Notes: a model not told the origin generated them from the sequence alone. Positions 23,601 through 34,559 are shown, numbered from the stretch's first letter. The stretch: DNA of 64,000 nt from Mytilus trossulus (GCF_036588685.1 NC_086375.1:43431270-43495269), one strand, 5' to 3'. Translations and numbers: made by a program.

Positions 23601-23611
23601 CGAAACTATAA
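11650..23611 (+). CDS. ECH1: Delta(3,5)-delta(2,4)-dienoyl-CoA isomerase, eight coding exons
   Basis: Exons are 11650-11818, 12616-12704, 15108-15226, 16709-16822, 18100-18242, 21708-21858 and 23516-23611 after a first, unseen 5' part; the chain is seven visible coding exons, all joining in frame. The first ATG in frame is 11697 (MSGETCYDFETLK). The crotonase core is clear: LNRPDRLNAMN, VSGAGRLFTAGLDLMDM with the oxyanion-hole region, HGGCIGGGVDL, the catalytic acidic triad within SACDIRYC, KEIDVG and TADVGTLQRLP, and the helical tail to stop TAA at 23609-23611. It ends FSKL, a type-1 peroxisomal signal. Known role: shifting the double bonds of 3,5-dienoyl-CoA to 2,4-dienoyl-CoA during oxidation of unsaturated fatty acids. 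The first exon is open upstream of the ATG, so a leader peptide from an earlier exon is possible. Confidence 0.93.
12722..12885. mobile_element. Degenerate MITE with G-rich/C-rich ends, in ECH1 intron
   Basis: It begins GCAGATCCAGGATTTTTG followed by an A/G run, and ends with a C-rich stretch and CTAAATCTACCTCTG, a diverged inverse of the start. The same family recurs at about 25431-25555. Confidence 0.5.
13855..13996. repeat. 71-bp tandem duplication
   Basis: CATGTGGTACATGAAAACAT starts at 13855 and again at 13926. Both copies run to ...AATAAAGTATAAGC with one single-base indel and one substitution, so the duplication looks recent. Confidence 0.85.
14241..14301. repeat. 17-bp perfect inverted repeat (hairpin)
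   Basis: TGACGTCTGGCAAGGCT at 14241-14257 is the exact inverse of 14285-14301, with a 27-base spacer. The outer TGACGTCA core resembles a CRE/ATF site; any function is inference. Confidence 0.7.
14551..14748 (-). other. Short open frame inside the TIR element, function unknown
   Basis: The minus-strand frame reads MKRNQLKMEATSKQG... and ends ...LEIFGVNLNG, 65 codons, with more CpG and less A/T than its surroundings. Its start sits inside the upstream 64-bp tandem repeat (14728-14854). No splice donor or known domain is recognised. It could be a captured host exon, the remnant of an element protein, or chance. No homology can be claimed by eye. Confidence 0.3.
14728..14854. repeat. 64-bp tandem duplication
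   Basis: Copies start at 14728 and 14792 (TTTCAACTGGTTCCTTTTCA) and both run to GAACAGGGAACCGC with only a few substitutions. On the minus strand the repeat lies immediately in front of, and into, the short frame at 14551-14748, like a duplicated promoter. Confidence 0.8.
15227..16708 (+). other. ECH1 intron, mostly unremarkable
   Basis: AT-rich intron. The only recognisable content is the interspersed repeat at about 16045-16275. Confidence 0.7.
16045..16275. mobile_element. Interspersed repeat, ATGCCCCATTTATGGGCATT family
   Basis: Starts ATGCCCCATTTATGGGCATT and ends GGGGCATCCGTGTACTAGGG. A second copy, split by a later insertion, is at 22545-23435. The shared blocks TTAGTACACATGTTCCCTAT and GGTCCACTGAA.ATAGAAAAT prove the relationship within the window. 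Confidence 0.75.
16923..17739. mobile_element. TIR element of the GTGGATTC...GAATCCAC family
   Basis: TACTGTGGATTC at 16923-16934 is inverted at 17728-17739 (GAATCCACAGTA). Inside both ends, blocks such as TTTCGTGGGT / ACCCACGAAAA and GCGATCCACGAATTTA occur in inverted arrangement, giving subterminal repeats of more than 60 bases. No coding frame. Fragments of relatives lie at about 13070-13260 and 33555-33620. Confidence 0.75.
18345..21158. mobile_element. Composite TIR element, copy 1, with inserted RT fragment
   Basis: Starts TTTTATACGACTGCAAAA and ends TGCGGTCGTATAAA, a 14-base inverted terminal repeat. The interior is three consecutive tandem arrays: (a) units of about 150 bp containing TTTATGACCACAAAAGGAAG and GGCCCAAATAAGCATT; (b) units of about 120-150 bp containing GGGTTCTTTGATATGC and GTCCAAAATTAAACTT; (c) short units around ATTGCACAGTATTGTGCAAT. 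A non-repetitive right part follows. The block at 18795-19675 is a foreign insertion. Without it the element is about 1.93 kb, close to copy 2 (1.97 kb at 35843-37813). It lies in an ECH1 intron. Confidence 0.8.
18795..19675 (+). pseudogene. Reverse-transcriptase fragment of a retroelement, broken
   Basis: The frame starting near 18796 reads PLLADLFLYYYEADFMQELL and includes FHYVDDVLSLNN, the YXDD catalytic motif of reverse transcriptase, then SASYLDLHLEI and PIVNFPFLSSNIPAAPAY. An in-frame TGA at 19177-19179 is followed by 73 more open codons (YSRACISYHDFLDRGLL ... KFYGRHHELVDRYG) to a second TGA at 19399-19401. The non-coding tail ends CCTTTGGTATCTTTCGTCCC. The 5' half, with the earlier RT motifs, is missing. 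TTTAAAC flanks both ends, a possible 7-bp target duplication. Whether the source is a Penelope-like or another non-LTR element cannot be decided here. A second remnant is on the minus strand at about 50690-51090. Confidence 0.75.
21159..21707 (+). other. ECH1 intron remainder
   Basis: Includes a fragment at about 21190-21320 related to the region near 13130-13260. Otherwise plain AT-rich sequence up to the acceptor at 21707. Confidence 0.6.
22545..23435. mobile_element. Second GGGGCATT-family repeat, split by a nested MITE
   Basis: Left part about 22545-22633 (GATGCCCAACCTAGGGGCAT, then TCCCGCTTTAGG) and right part about 23250-23435 (TTAGTACACATGTTCCCTAT, GAGTGGGGCATCTGTG) together make one copy of the repeat seen at 16045-16275. 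The interruption is the TTAA-bounded element at 22634-23249. Confidence 0.75.
22634..23249. mobile_element. 616-bp TTAA-flanked MITE nested in another repeat
   Basis: GGACATATGATACAG at the left end is inverted at the right end as CTGTATCGTATGCCC. TTAA borders it at 22630-22633 and 23250-23253. The interrupted repeat closes up exactly at a single TTAA when the element is removed. No open frame; piggyBac-type non-autonomous element by target choice. Confidence 0.8.
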
Positions 23612-23915
23612 GTTAATTTATAGACAATTGAGTTTTGAATGTGCGCAAAAGTGGACTGTATTCAGAACAAATAGAGGATCAGACTAAATTGTGGATATAA
23701 TGAGATAAACATAAATGACTGTGATAATTATTAAATTACTATGTACTTGTAAATTCCATGATGATTTATTTAACATTATATTAATATAATATTATCAAGA
23801 AAAAAGTTATTTGTACATTGACTTCATACTTTTTTATGACATAAGTTTAAGATGTAAGACATACTGTAGCTGCACAAACTGACCAGGTTTCACTTCCAAC
23901 AGAGAGAAAATAAAA
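23612..23915 (+). terminator. ECH1 3' UTR with candidate poly(A) signal
   Basis: AT-rich non-coding sequence after the stop at 23611. A canonical AATAAA is at 23909-23914, about 300 bases downstream. Confidence 0.5.
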
Positions 23916-25813
23916 TGAAAAACTCTTTTAATGGGTCTACTAGTTGGCAAGTATCATGTTGTTGATAAGAATAAGGTGAACATCAGTATTTTCATGAAAG
24001 CAATTTAAAGTCATGTATTTGTAAATTTTTGCAAGTACATGTTTTGTAGAAAAATTCTAGTAATTAGCTAGTTGAAGTTTTTTGTAAATGAATCTTAGTT
24101 TTTCTAATGGCAATTTTACAGTCTATGGAAATTTAGTCTTTTCAAAGAACCGTACTAGAGTTTTTATGCCTTGAATATAGTTGTTGTTAAATGATATGGT
24201 TTTATCTTCATCCTGTGCTTTGTGGTTTCCATTAGATATCTTTAGTCTTGTATACCAATTCTTGGAAAATTATATCAAAGGGTTTTGTCCAAAAACAAAG
24301 GTGTGCTTTTTATTATATTTCTGATATCTGAGGCATTTAAAAATATTTGTATTTATGCAAAAACTTATTAAAAGTTAATAGATTTTTAGCTTTCCTGGTC
24401 CAATTGGTCAACATGTGAGCTATTGCTGTTTATTGTCCTTGTCCGTTATGATATGTCATGGTTGTTAACTTCTTCCCTAAAACAACTTGAATAATTTCAA
24501 CCATATTTCAATTGAATGCTTCTTATGGTATCTCGCTGTCGGAAGTTTGAGTTCATTGTTCCTGTCAATCAACCAAGATGGCTACCATGCCTAAAAATAA
24601 AACATCAAGGTCATGTGGGAGTTGTTTAATATCTTGAAAACTAGAAAAGTAAGAAAAAATCTTACCCTGTCAAATCGCAATGTCAAGATTTATTTTGGCT
24701 CCTAAAAAGTGCCCTTACATGACAATTTTTTTAATAATTTTTCAGCTTTTGCCTATATTACTAACTTTTTGTCTTATCAAAATTATGACTTTCTGTATGT
24801 TTACTGGTCAAATAACAGCCTTCAAAATATAAAAATTTATTAGTGGTCTTGTAATTATTAGATACTTTAATTTCAATGCAAATAATCTGGACAACATCAA
24901 CATAATTTTACACTTGATCCTAAAAGAAAAATGTAAAATGAGTACTTTTTTTACCATTTTTTTTTGTCTTAGATCTTGAATCTTGTCATTAATTATCATT
25001 TATGCTTGCTAGAAAGTGTTTTTTTGTCAGATATATATTATTTGTCTCTGTTGAATATATTCACAACTTTTGTAGATTGAAGATGATAAGGGAGGTTTAC
25101 ATATTAGTTTTGGCAAATTTAATACACTGCTATCCACATTCTGCTAAACTGATAGAAAGCTCACTTTGAGCAGCTGTATGTCTGAAATATTTTTTGAAAT
25201 CACTCTGGTCTGAAGAACATTTTTTGTAGATGAGATAAAGCAGGCAAGTGTGCATCAGCTATAATATATTTTAGCAAAAGAGATGTACATCAACAATATA
25301 TAAATGATATTCCCAATCTCTGCTGTTACAAAACACATTTTCGAATCAGTCACCATAAGGTTGGAAATAGTCTTGATGTTACAGGACAAACCCATGAAAT
25401 TATTACAATAAGCATCACCACACTTGCAGATCCAGCCATTTAAAAAGGGGGGTCCAACTATATGTCCCCATTTAAATGCATTGATCGTCCAAAAAAGGGG
25501 GGTTCCAACCGCCAGAACCCTCCCCTGGATCTGCCACTGCCGCACCTCAAACTGTGTACAGGCAAATTTTGATGTCTTCTGCAAGCATTAAACTAACATT
25601 AAAAAAAGCCTACAGATTTCAATATATAATCACTATGAACTTTGCTTTGAAAAAATGTTTTTAACCAGTCCGTTCTCTCGTTGGTTTAATATAGATAATT
25701 TTGGGGGCTTCTGTCAGATCTTGGTAAGGGAGATAATCCACGGAAAACCGAAAATCAACACAAAAACTGCTGCCTCATGAAATATCCTCCCCATTTGCTA
25801 ATTTACACTAGTC
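23916..25813. other. ECH1-ARMC5 spacer and ARMC5 5' flank
   Basis: About 1.9 kb of AT-rich DNA with a small MITE at about 25431-25555. The last 150 bases before 25814 are less A/T-rich (CCGTTCTCTCGTTGG, GATAATCCACGGAAAACCG) and are a plausible 5' UTR and promoter region. No TATA box can be assigned. Confidence 0.5.
25431..25555. mobile_element. Small MITE with GCAGATCCAG...CTGGATCTGC ends
   Basis: GCAGATCCAGCC near 25431 is inverted as CCTGGATCTGC near 25545, with G-rich runs inside both ends. Same family as the degenerate copy at 12722-12885. Confidence 0.65.
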
Positions 25814-28800
25814 ATGGACCAAAAAGCAAGAAAAACAATCCAGAAACTCATATTGAAACTAGACAATTCTTCAGAGAAAGATACATTCAACTGTCTAGTA
25901 GAAATCCGTAAAAATGTGCTGAAAACCAAAGAAGGGATAAGCTATCTGTTGAAAAACGGAGGTATCCCGAAGATTTTACAAATATTACAGAAAAGTGATA
26001 CCGATAGCAAGAGTGTAGATGTCATTTTAAGTACACTGGGAAATTTATGTATGGACAATGATGCCAGAAATATGGTAAAATACCCTCTGTGCAGTGTGGT
26101 TATTTCCTATGAAAGTATAATTTAAGCACAGGGGCGTGTATCATAGATGTTTTGGGGCCAAATCACATGCCAGTCAACGGTTATGGCATATTTTTCCACC
26201 CTAAAACATCTATGATACTTCTGTCAATTATCACAATGTATAACACATATTATTGGGGGGGGGGGGGGGGGGGGGGGTACTGGGGCTTAAAAACATGATA
26301 TTCCAAGGTCCCGAATTAAAACATAAATCAATCCTGAGATCCCCTATCCCAAAAGTGTCAATCCCCAAATCCCGAGCTTAAAAATACTTGATCCCGATGT
26401 CCTGAAAGGGTCTTTTCCCCCCTCCCTAGTTGACTTGCATATATTTCTACCCCAAAACATCTATGACTAATGAGGGGGATAGGACCTTTATCGGGACTCC
26501 GAGATCAGGTGTTTTTAAGCTCGGGATTTGGGATTGACCCTTCCACGATCAGAGTCGACTGGCATACATTTTTACTCGAAAACATCTGATCATGATGATA
26601 CATGTACCTGCCCCTGTGTCTGCTATTAATGTATAACGCATACCAGTCAACTAGCATATATTTCCACCTGAATATATCTATGTCGGTACTAAATAATGAG
26701 AAATAGCTACTAGATATCACAGACGTGACAAGCACCTACATACATTTGCAATTACTACCAAAACACCAATTGTGTAACAAATATGATGGACAACTCATAA
26801 TACCTACCTACATTGTACATCAGCTAAATGCTCCATCAAACATGTTAAAACACAATTATTAGTATTTTATGAAGTTATTCACAGCCTGAAGCTAATAATT
26901 ATTACCATATCATTAGAAATAATATAACCAATCAACCGAAGAACAAGAACAAGCCACCCAATACTTACAGACACGCATTACACATGTATGAACTAAAAAC
27001 AAAACATATTAATGTTAAATATTCCTCATACATGTACCATTATGCATTGGAACATGCTACAAATAGCCACAATACAGTTACCACAGATGACATCTCCAGA
27101 GCTCACCTTGTTGCAGGAAGTAGTCGGCAAAAGATTAGAATAGCATTACAAAATTTCATAATCATTAGGACTAACATTACACAAGGTGTTCTCTTTCAAC
27201 GAATTGTAAACTAAATACCAAATGTAAATATTGTTAGCTTAAACACCTTATTGTAATATTCATACTATATTAGAATTTTTGGCTTTCAGAAGATAATTTG
27301 ATACCAGGTAAATACATTTTGTACCACCCATGCACAACAATAAGTAATCTTCAGTAGCTGTTACTGAAAGAAAACATTTTCCCGGTAACCACTTTTTTCA
27401 AATTTAAATATGGGAGTTGCAGTACATCTGATATGATCTTTTTATATAAGGATAAGAAGCAAAGGTCTTTGTAGTGATACTTTAATGTTGACTTTCTATT
27501 TTTCTTGTAAAGGTAAAAACATATATTATTTATTTTTTATTTCTTATTCAGGTAAGAAGATCAAATGGCATAGAAATAATAGGTAAGGATTTGAAATATT
27601 TATATGGCCTTATATTAATACTTATGGCATCTGCTGTAAGTAACCTAAAACAAGTAAATTCAGTGATGTATTGAAAAACTTGTATATAGGTATAGACTGT
27701 ATAGAGTAAGCACTAGTTTTAATTGAATAAAAGGTTTAATCTTGAATTTTAGAGATGAAATCAAGGTATGGCAATCTTTTGACTCAATGCTCAAAGATTT
27801 CTTAATCAAGTCTTGGTAATGATGTACACACACAAAATTTCCTCCTATCTATCATTTGCAAATGAAAATATAAAGCATACATGCCAACCCCTACTGAATA
27901 TCTTAAATTTTCCTTTAACTCTAACATTTTCTTTTCTCTATGTCTGTCTATGATGAACATTGAAAACATTTCATTCCTAATCTGTAAGTAAAAGGATTGT
28001 CCCAGTTTGAGTCTTTAAAAACAAGTTGACATGTATGCTATAGAGTGATAACACTACTGTTTTTCTTTGACTATTGCATTTTTATCATGTGCATACAACT
28101 ATTGATTTTTCTCAAAATAACTATTTACAATGAATATTCAATGAAAGCCCTTTTACTTCTCTGTTATAGCACATGCTTTCAGTGAATCAAAGACAGAAAG
28201 TATACAAAACAGATGTTCTAGGACCCTGGCAAATTTAGCTTTAACAAAGGAAAATATTGGTATCATTCTCAAAGCAGATGTTGCAGAAACCCTGGGAAAA
28301 CTACTGGAATCTACAAAAAACAAAGAAAATATTCTGACATATAGCAGAACAGTAAGGTACAATAATGGATAAAATAAATATTAACATTTTATTTCATAGG
28401 GCACCACAGATTAGGGCCCTAGTTATCACTGTGTCTATTAGTCTGTCTGTCTGTTTGGCACTTTCAAACTCTTTAATTCCCTATTTATTTTGCAAATATT
28501 ACAAATTTTGAAAAAAAAAATCATTTTTGCTCTTATTCAGTTTGAAAGTAGTATTTTATTCTGAAAACAGTTTAACATGTTAAAGGATAGAATTAAAAAG
28601 AAATATTCTTAAGTATTTTGTTAAGTGATTTTCTCATCACTTGGCGTCTGGTGTCTGTCATCTGTCATACGTCATTAACTTTGACAAAAATCTTCTCCAC
28701 TGAAACTACTGGGCCAAATTAAACCAAAATTAACTGAACTTAGCCACAATCACCAATGGGGTTTCAACATATCAAGAAAGTCCTGCATCCAGAGGCGGGC

Positions 28801-31800
28801 TTAAGCCCACCCCCAAACAAAAATGTGCACTAGCTCAATGGAAATGGATGTCACACTAAATTTTGAAGCATATAAATGAACCAAAATCAAAAACATACAA
28901 GACATACAAAGCCAGAGGCTCCTGAAATGCAACAGAAGCCTAAAATGATGTCTGTCAGACACTATATAATTGACCAACACATTATAGAGAACAGTGCTAA
29001 AAGTGGTATGCCAAATTCCATTTTGATCCAGTTTGGCCATTATAAAGGCAGATACTTTACATGGAAATTTGTGTGATTGTGCTAGTGGGGCTTAGTGTCA
29101 TATCAACAAATTTTCTTTTTTAGTGTTTTTTTTATGTCTATACAAGGATTTGTTTAGTGAAACACTTTACAAGTCCTATGTCTATATGATGTGTGAAAAT
29201 ATGAATGAATTAAAGATGTTAAATATGCAAAAGTAAAACTACATTCACATATAATTTTTGGTGTGTTCCATTTAATTAAACTGCTAAAAAGATTAATACA
29301 CATGCTTTCAACTGAATTTTAGGTTGCTTGTTAGTCACAACAGACAGATGGAAAAACTTCTATTAGAAGATGTTGTCCGATATCTAGCAAAACACCTCAG
29401 TGAATCAGAGGAAGAAGTTAAGCTTTCTATATTAAGAACTATTCATGAGATTTCTGCTGTAAGGTAAGATTCCAATAGACTGATATAGAACTAACAGTAT
29501 CATTGACAAGATTCCAATAGACTGATATAGAACTAACAGTATCATATTAAAGTTCATCAGGTCTTTGTAAGTGTCATTATTCTGGATAAACTAGCAACTG
29601 TGTTTGCTCCTTAGGTACTTAATTCCTTAATGTTTGCTGTGCTGATTATTAATTAGAAGAATTTGATTTATCATGTTTATCAAATAATTTGTGCAATATC
29701 ACGACATATTTTTTCACCTCTCGCTCAACATGATTCTAATTTATAATCAGCACAGCAGTTTTAGGGGGACTGTCTCCATGTTGCATCAACACACCAATTA
29801 ACTCAAATGACAGTGAGTATTAATTATTTTTATATATATTTGAAAACTACTTTTTATTCTATGAAAATAACGAAAAAATTTCAATACTTTTACAGTTTGT
29901 ATTTAACTTGTTTTCTTTTTCAGCTGTTCTGTAGGTTTTGCCAGTCAGATTGTTAGTTCTGGTGCCCTGTCAGAAATACTGTCCCTAATGCTTCACAGTG
30001 ATAGTAATGTAGTTAACCAGTCCATTACAGTGATAAATAGACTATCAAACCAGCCTAATTTTAGAGCCGGTTTGGGATCAGCTGGAGGAATAAAAATAAT
30101 TCTTGATATTTTTCATGATAAAGAAAATTGTATTGACAAAACCACATTGCTAAATATTCTTTGCATTTGTTGCAAAGATGGTGTCAACAGAATTAAAATT
30201 CGTGACAATGAAATTTTGCAATTATTTTTGGAATGTCTTCAAAAGGATGAATACCATGTGCTATATGATAAAGTCATCAGTGCTTTACAATGCTTTCTAT
30301 ATGACGATCCAAGTATTACAGTTTTACTGGAACATGGTTTGATTAAAGTTCTGGTCAGTCATTTGCAAAGAATTGCCAAGTTTGAAAGTGTCGTCTGCCA
30401 AGCAGAAGATCTGATTCCAACTTTTATCACTAAAGACAAAATGAATGACGAAATTTTAAAAGAGCAAGAAATGTTTAAGAAATTGTATCAGTTTCCACAT
30501 CAAGTTGATTCCAGATGCAATGGAAATGAAATAGAAAAGAAAACAATGGTTCAGTTAGACAAGGTGGAGGAAAAAAAAGAAAAACGTAAATCTGTTGTTT
30601 ACAGCATTGACAGTCCATCCTACATTCCACATTCCTCATGGGATATTGACAAATATACCAAAGGTGAAAAATGTAAACAGGTTTTTGTGAAGAATGATAC
30701 AGAATCTTCAGAATATAGTCCCATTAGTACTGTTTCATATTATTCACCAAAAAGTTACTCTGAAAGTACCGGAGAAAGTCCCACAAATTCTAGTCAGTAT
30801 TCTTTAAGTCCATCCAAATCCTTGTTCAATAGTCCTGGTTGTTCATCATGGAGTGTTGGTGAAAGTACTCCAGAAAATTGGTTTTCTGTTTCAACTGTTA
30901 ATAAAGATCCAAACTATGGCATGGTTTGTAGTATTCCATACTCCTGTGGAAGTCCAGAAAAATGTGAAAGTCCTATGGAGTCATCACCTATACCATTTCA
31001 CCAAGATGAGGCAGAATTTTCAAGTTGTGAATCTGAGGATGATGAAATAGAAGATGAGGATTCTAAAGATAGAAATGACAAATCAGAGGACAGACAATGC
31101 AATGTTCTGTTATCAGACAATATCACACAAAAAAAGATGGAAGAGACTTTAGATATGAATGAAATCAAACACACTGTTGATAAAATTGATCAAAAATTAG
31201 AGAAGCTAAAAAGGGAGACAACTATGAAACAAATGACAGATGGAGGTAGTATAAGCCATACAAATACAAAGGATTCTGAAACAGGGACAAAAAGGACTAA
31301 GATGGCAGATGATGAAAGTGACATTGATATAGAAAACCCTTCAAAAAGAAGGAAACTTGTAACGTTTGAGGCTGATCAGAGATCGTCCAGACATGTTAAA
31401 GAAACTGAAAATCAAATATTGATATTGTTGTCACGTGTATCACAAATGAATGATCCTAGTCAACACATGGTTACCATAGAAACTGTCTGCTGCTTATTAG
31501 ATTATTTACACAAGGTTGATGATTCACAACCAAGAGTAGCCAGAATTCTCTCCAGACTTGCCAAAAACCCTTTGTGCTTTGAGAAATTACTGAAAATGAA
31601 ATTTATTATGTTGATTTATTACAAGTTATGCCTGTACAAATATGAAGATGAAATAAATAAGCTCTCTAAAACTGAAAACTGCATTCTTCAAACATCAAAC
31701 ATAAAGAGATGTACTGACAGAAGAAAATCGTCAGGATCTGATCACCATGGCTACAGAAATAATTCACAGTATTCTTTTCTTGATACACTAACTAAACTTT

Positions 31801-33531
31801 CCACCTCTGAAAACATTTCAAGTAATAAAAATGAAAGGAAAAGTTCTGTTGCTGACAGAGAAAAAAATACCATGACATCAACTGAGGAAAAGTCCTATTT
31901 TAATGCACAAGTTGGATTGACTTTATTACAAGATCTGTGTATCCAGGCAGACAGTCATTTTGGTAGAGGTGAAGTTGAAAGTTTGGTGTACAGACATCCA
32001 GACATAATTAGAGAATGGTTAGCTGTAGATGTGCTGTATATTTTATGGTAAGATTTTTAGGGTACTGCTAATTTCAATTACTGAAAATTCAGAAATTATT
32101 GCAATGTTTTAAGTATTGCGAAAAAAGGTGAAAGGTTTATAATGAGTCCCTACAACACATCAAAAAATCACACAGCCAGAAGCGGGCTTCAGTTGGCCGT
32201 AAAACAAAAATGTTCACTAGATCAGAATAAATGGATGTTACACTCAACTCTGAAAAACATAAATGAACCAAAATTTTAAAATAACCATGAGACATGAATA
32301 TATGTTCCTTATGTTCCTTATATCTATATATAATCATGATAATTATCAAAAAAAAAATGGGGAAAATTTGACATGTAAATGCAATAAAAATGTACTGCAC
32401 AAAGGGCTACTTCAATAAGCATAATTTAATTTTAATTCATTTCCATATATCAAGGACATATACGCCCTTGCATATATTGAATCAATTTTGATGACACAGC
32501 TTGGAGTGCGTGAAAAAAATTCTGCAATATTTGGTACATATCATCAATGTATCAAGCATGATCTTTCTAGTTTTCATCAATTTGAGTTTTATTGAAAAAT
32601 CTGATATTCAATATTTGTATGTCATAAATATTTTACAAAAATTGTGTATTTTGGTTAAGAAAATTTCATACTTTACAGGTTGAGAGGCATGCATGGACAC
32701 TACTTCCGACGAATGCATTTTTTGACGAAAATTTTTGATATTCTACAGAATAAAACAGTTAATACTCCTAAATGCCAAGCAGCACTTCAGGGTTTGGTTT
32801 TTCTGGGGAAGATGATCAATTTCCAAATGAAATGTGAAGATAAAAGTTTTAGAATGGAGTATGTTGTGCATGAATCGGAAGATTGTCTAGATATAGTTGA
32901 TATTGTACCTGAATCAGAAGATTGTCTAAATGGGTTTGACATGGATATTAGCAAGGAATTTGAGGCATGTAAATTTGATGGCGCTGAGGTGTCACACGAA
33001 GTTGTATTTTTAGTTGAAAACCAGAAACTGATATGCTGTAGAAACTTACTGTCAGAATCATCACCATTGTTTACTGCTATGCTTCATGGGAAATTTTCAG
33101 AGGCCAATAAAAACGAAATTGTGATAGAAGATACGACATTTTACGCCTTCCGTTATTTGATACATTACTTGTATAAATGTACTGACAAATGTCATGTAAC
33201 AGGTCACTTTTTAGTCTGTGATAAATCTATAGAAAATGTCTATCATTGTTTAGAAGTATTTTCATTGGCTATTAAATACCTGGTTTATAGACTACAAACA
33301 TTCCTTCTACAAGTTATATCCAAGCATTTGATGACAGCTGAATCCTGTTGTCATGTCTTTGACTTTGCACTTTTGCATGATTTTTCTGATTTAGCAGACG
33401 ACAGTGTTATTTGTGTGACAAAAAGGGGAAGTAATCTGGAAAGAATGAAAGGACTTTATAAGTTCATATATGGACAAAATAAAGAAGCTTTTCTGGTGAC
33501 TCTTAAAGATTTATTTACAACTTCTCTCTAA
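25814..33531 (+). CDS. ARMC5: ARMC5-like armadillo-repeat and BTB protein, six exons, 1198 codons
   Basis: Exons are 25814-26074, 27552-27582, 28170-28356, 29323-29463, 29924-32047 and 32679-33531. They join in frame to 1198 residues, start ATG 25814 (MDQKARKTIQKLILKL), stop 33529-33531. Residues 1 to about 390 are armadillo-type helices (GGIPKILQILQ, RTLANLALTKENIG, SSGALSEILSLMLH, SAGGIKIILDIF, YDKVISALQCFLYDD). About 430-535 is rich in Ser-Pro. Near 575 is an acidic stretch, then a basic SKRRK. Residues about 690-915 resume ARMC5-type helices (QPRVARILSRLAKNPLCFEK). About 1020-1080 is a BTB fold (LICCRNLLSESSPLFTAML, ..FSEA). Human ARMC5 is about 935 residues; the excess is mainly the central Ser-rich and acidic insert. 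Known role: substrate adaptor of a CUL3 ubiquitin ligase acting on the large RNA polymerase II subunit. Orthology is inferred from domain order and local wording. Confidence 0.9.
26130..26720. repeat. Inverted-repeat region with a 23-G homopolymer, in ARMC5 intron 1
   Basis: CAGGGGCGTGTATCATAGATG (about 26130) and related ACATCTATGATA blocks recur in inverse, and GAGCTTAAAAATACTTGATC near 26375 is mirrored by GTGTTTTTAAGCTCGGGATT near 26510, giving arms of about 65 bases at 26359-26427 and 26471-26540. A run of 23 consecutive G is at 26255-26277. This looks like several nested, degraded foldback copies. Confidence 0.6.
28780..28935. repeat. Diverged copy of the 61.1-kb interspersed repeat, ARMC5 intron 3
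   Basis: The blocks CATCCAGAGGCGGGCTTAAG, CACTAGCTCAATGGAAATGG and CCAGAGGCTCCTGAAATGC align with 61218-61380 (CCCGGAGGCGTCCTTCAG, ACTAGCTCAGTGAAAATG). Another such fragment is at 32160-32290. Confidence 0.6.
29466..29549. repeat. 42-bp tandem duplication just after the ARMC5 exon 4 donor
   Basis: AAGATTCCAATAGACTGATA starts at 29466 and again at 29508. The copies are nearly identical. The first copy starts two bases past the GT donor at 29464. Confidence 0.85.
32160..32290. repeat. Diverged interspersed repeat, ARMC5 intron 5
   Basis: AGCCAGAAGCGGGCTTCAGT, ATGTTCACTAGATCAG and ATGGATGTTACACTCAA match the family at 28780-28935 and 61116-61440. Confidence 0.55.
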
Positions 33532-33890
33532 GAGTTTTCTGCATTTATGTATTTGTACTATGAATTCATTTATTTTTGTGGGTACAATTTTTGTGGTTTG
33601 AGGAAAAATTATTTTGTTAACAATATTAGTATGAGAAAACATTAATGAGGTACATGTATTTAAAGGTTATTTCTAAACTACAGTATTAAAAAGGAATTTA
33701 ATATGTATCTTTGCTATTGAGTTTCTCCAACCACTGATATTAACACAGAATAAATTATGCTTTTGATTACATGTACTTAAAACAATCAATGTTGGAGTTA
33801 AGAAAGAAAATCCATATTTTGAATTAAAATTAAAATACAAGTTTTAATTATTGTGATTTTACTGATGTCTCATTGAAATAAACTGTAATT
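33532..33890 (+). terminator. ARMC5 3' UTR with two candidate poly(A) signals
   Basis: AATAAA occurs at 33749-33754 and at 33877-33882, about 220 and 350 bases after the stop. A fragment of the GTGGGTACAATTTTTGTGG repeat family lies between (about 33555-33620). Confidence 0.5.
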
Positions 33891-34145
33891 TCTTGATATA
33901 AAGTTAAGTTTGGTTATTGATTTTCTAGGTCTTATTGTTATGTTTGCACTCATATATTTTTGAATGGCCAGAAATTCCATAATAGTGATTTTAAGGGACC
34001 AATAGATTATCAATGGTATTTTTTGTAGCATCTTAGGATATAAAGTGGTTACTTCCATATAAAAGAATTAGAGTACTTAATTCAAATGAATGAAATGTTT
34101 ACTAATTTGATAAATGTATTTTGATTTGTTATGCTAAAAAGAATA

Positions 34146-34163
34146 CATATATATATATATATA
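34146..34163. repeat. (AT)n microsatellite
   Basis: A short uninterrupted AT run (about 34146-34162) followed by ATACATGTAT. Confidence 0.8.
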
Positions 34164-34334
34164 CATGTATACAAAGTCTTAAATCTTATGGCTTCTCATT
34201 TTAAAACTACAATGTATCAACAAAAATTGTATGCAACATTGAGGTTATAAATCATGCAATTTGGGACCATTGAAGTATTACTTTTTATACAAACTTGGAT
34301 ATTTTAAACTAGTTTTTGAAACACTGTACTTTGG

Positions 34335-34555
34335 AATAGTATGCTGTAAATTCAGAAATTATTGTGTGCATTTATTAATGTGATTTTGTCTTTATAGACT
34401 TAAACGCAATTTTATTTTTTGTGATATTAAGAAAAATCATGTTTAATTCATATACAAATTTTAAAATGTGAGCTTGAAATAATAAGATTATAACCCTGTC
34501 ACATTTAATTCAATTTTAAAACATTTCAATAATTTCTGAATTTTAATACAGTATA
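34335..34555. mobile_element. Short MITE with CTGTAAATTCAGAAATTATT ends
   Basis: GCTGTAAATTCAGAAATTATTG at about 34345 is inverted as CAATAATTTCTGAATTTTAATACAGTA at about 34528-34553, giving about 25 bases of terminal inverted repeat around a 220-bp element. A one-ended fragment of the family is near 32080-32120. Confidence 0.65.
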
Positions 34556-34559
34556 TCAA

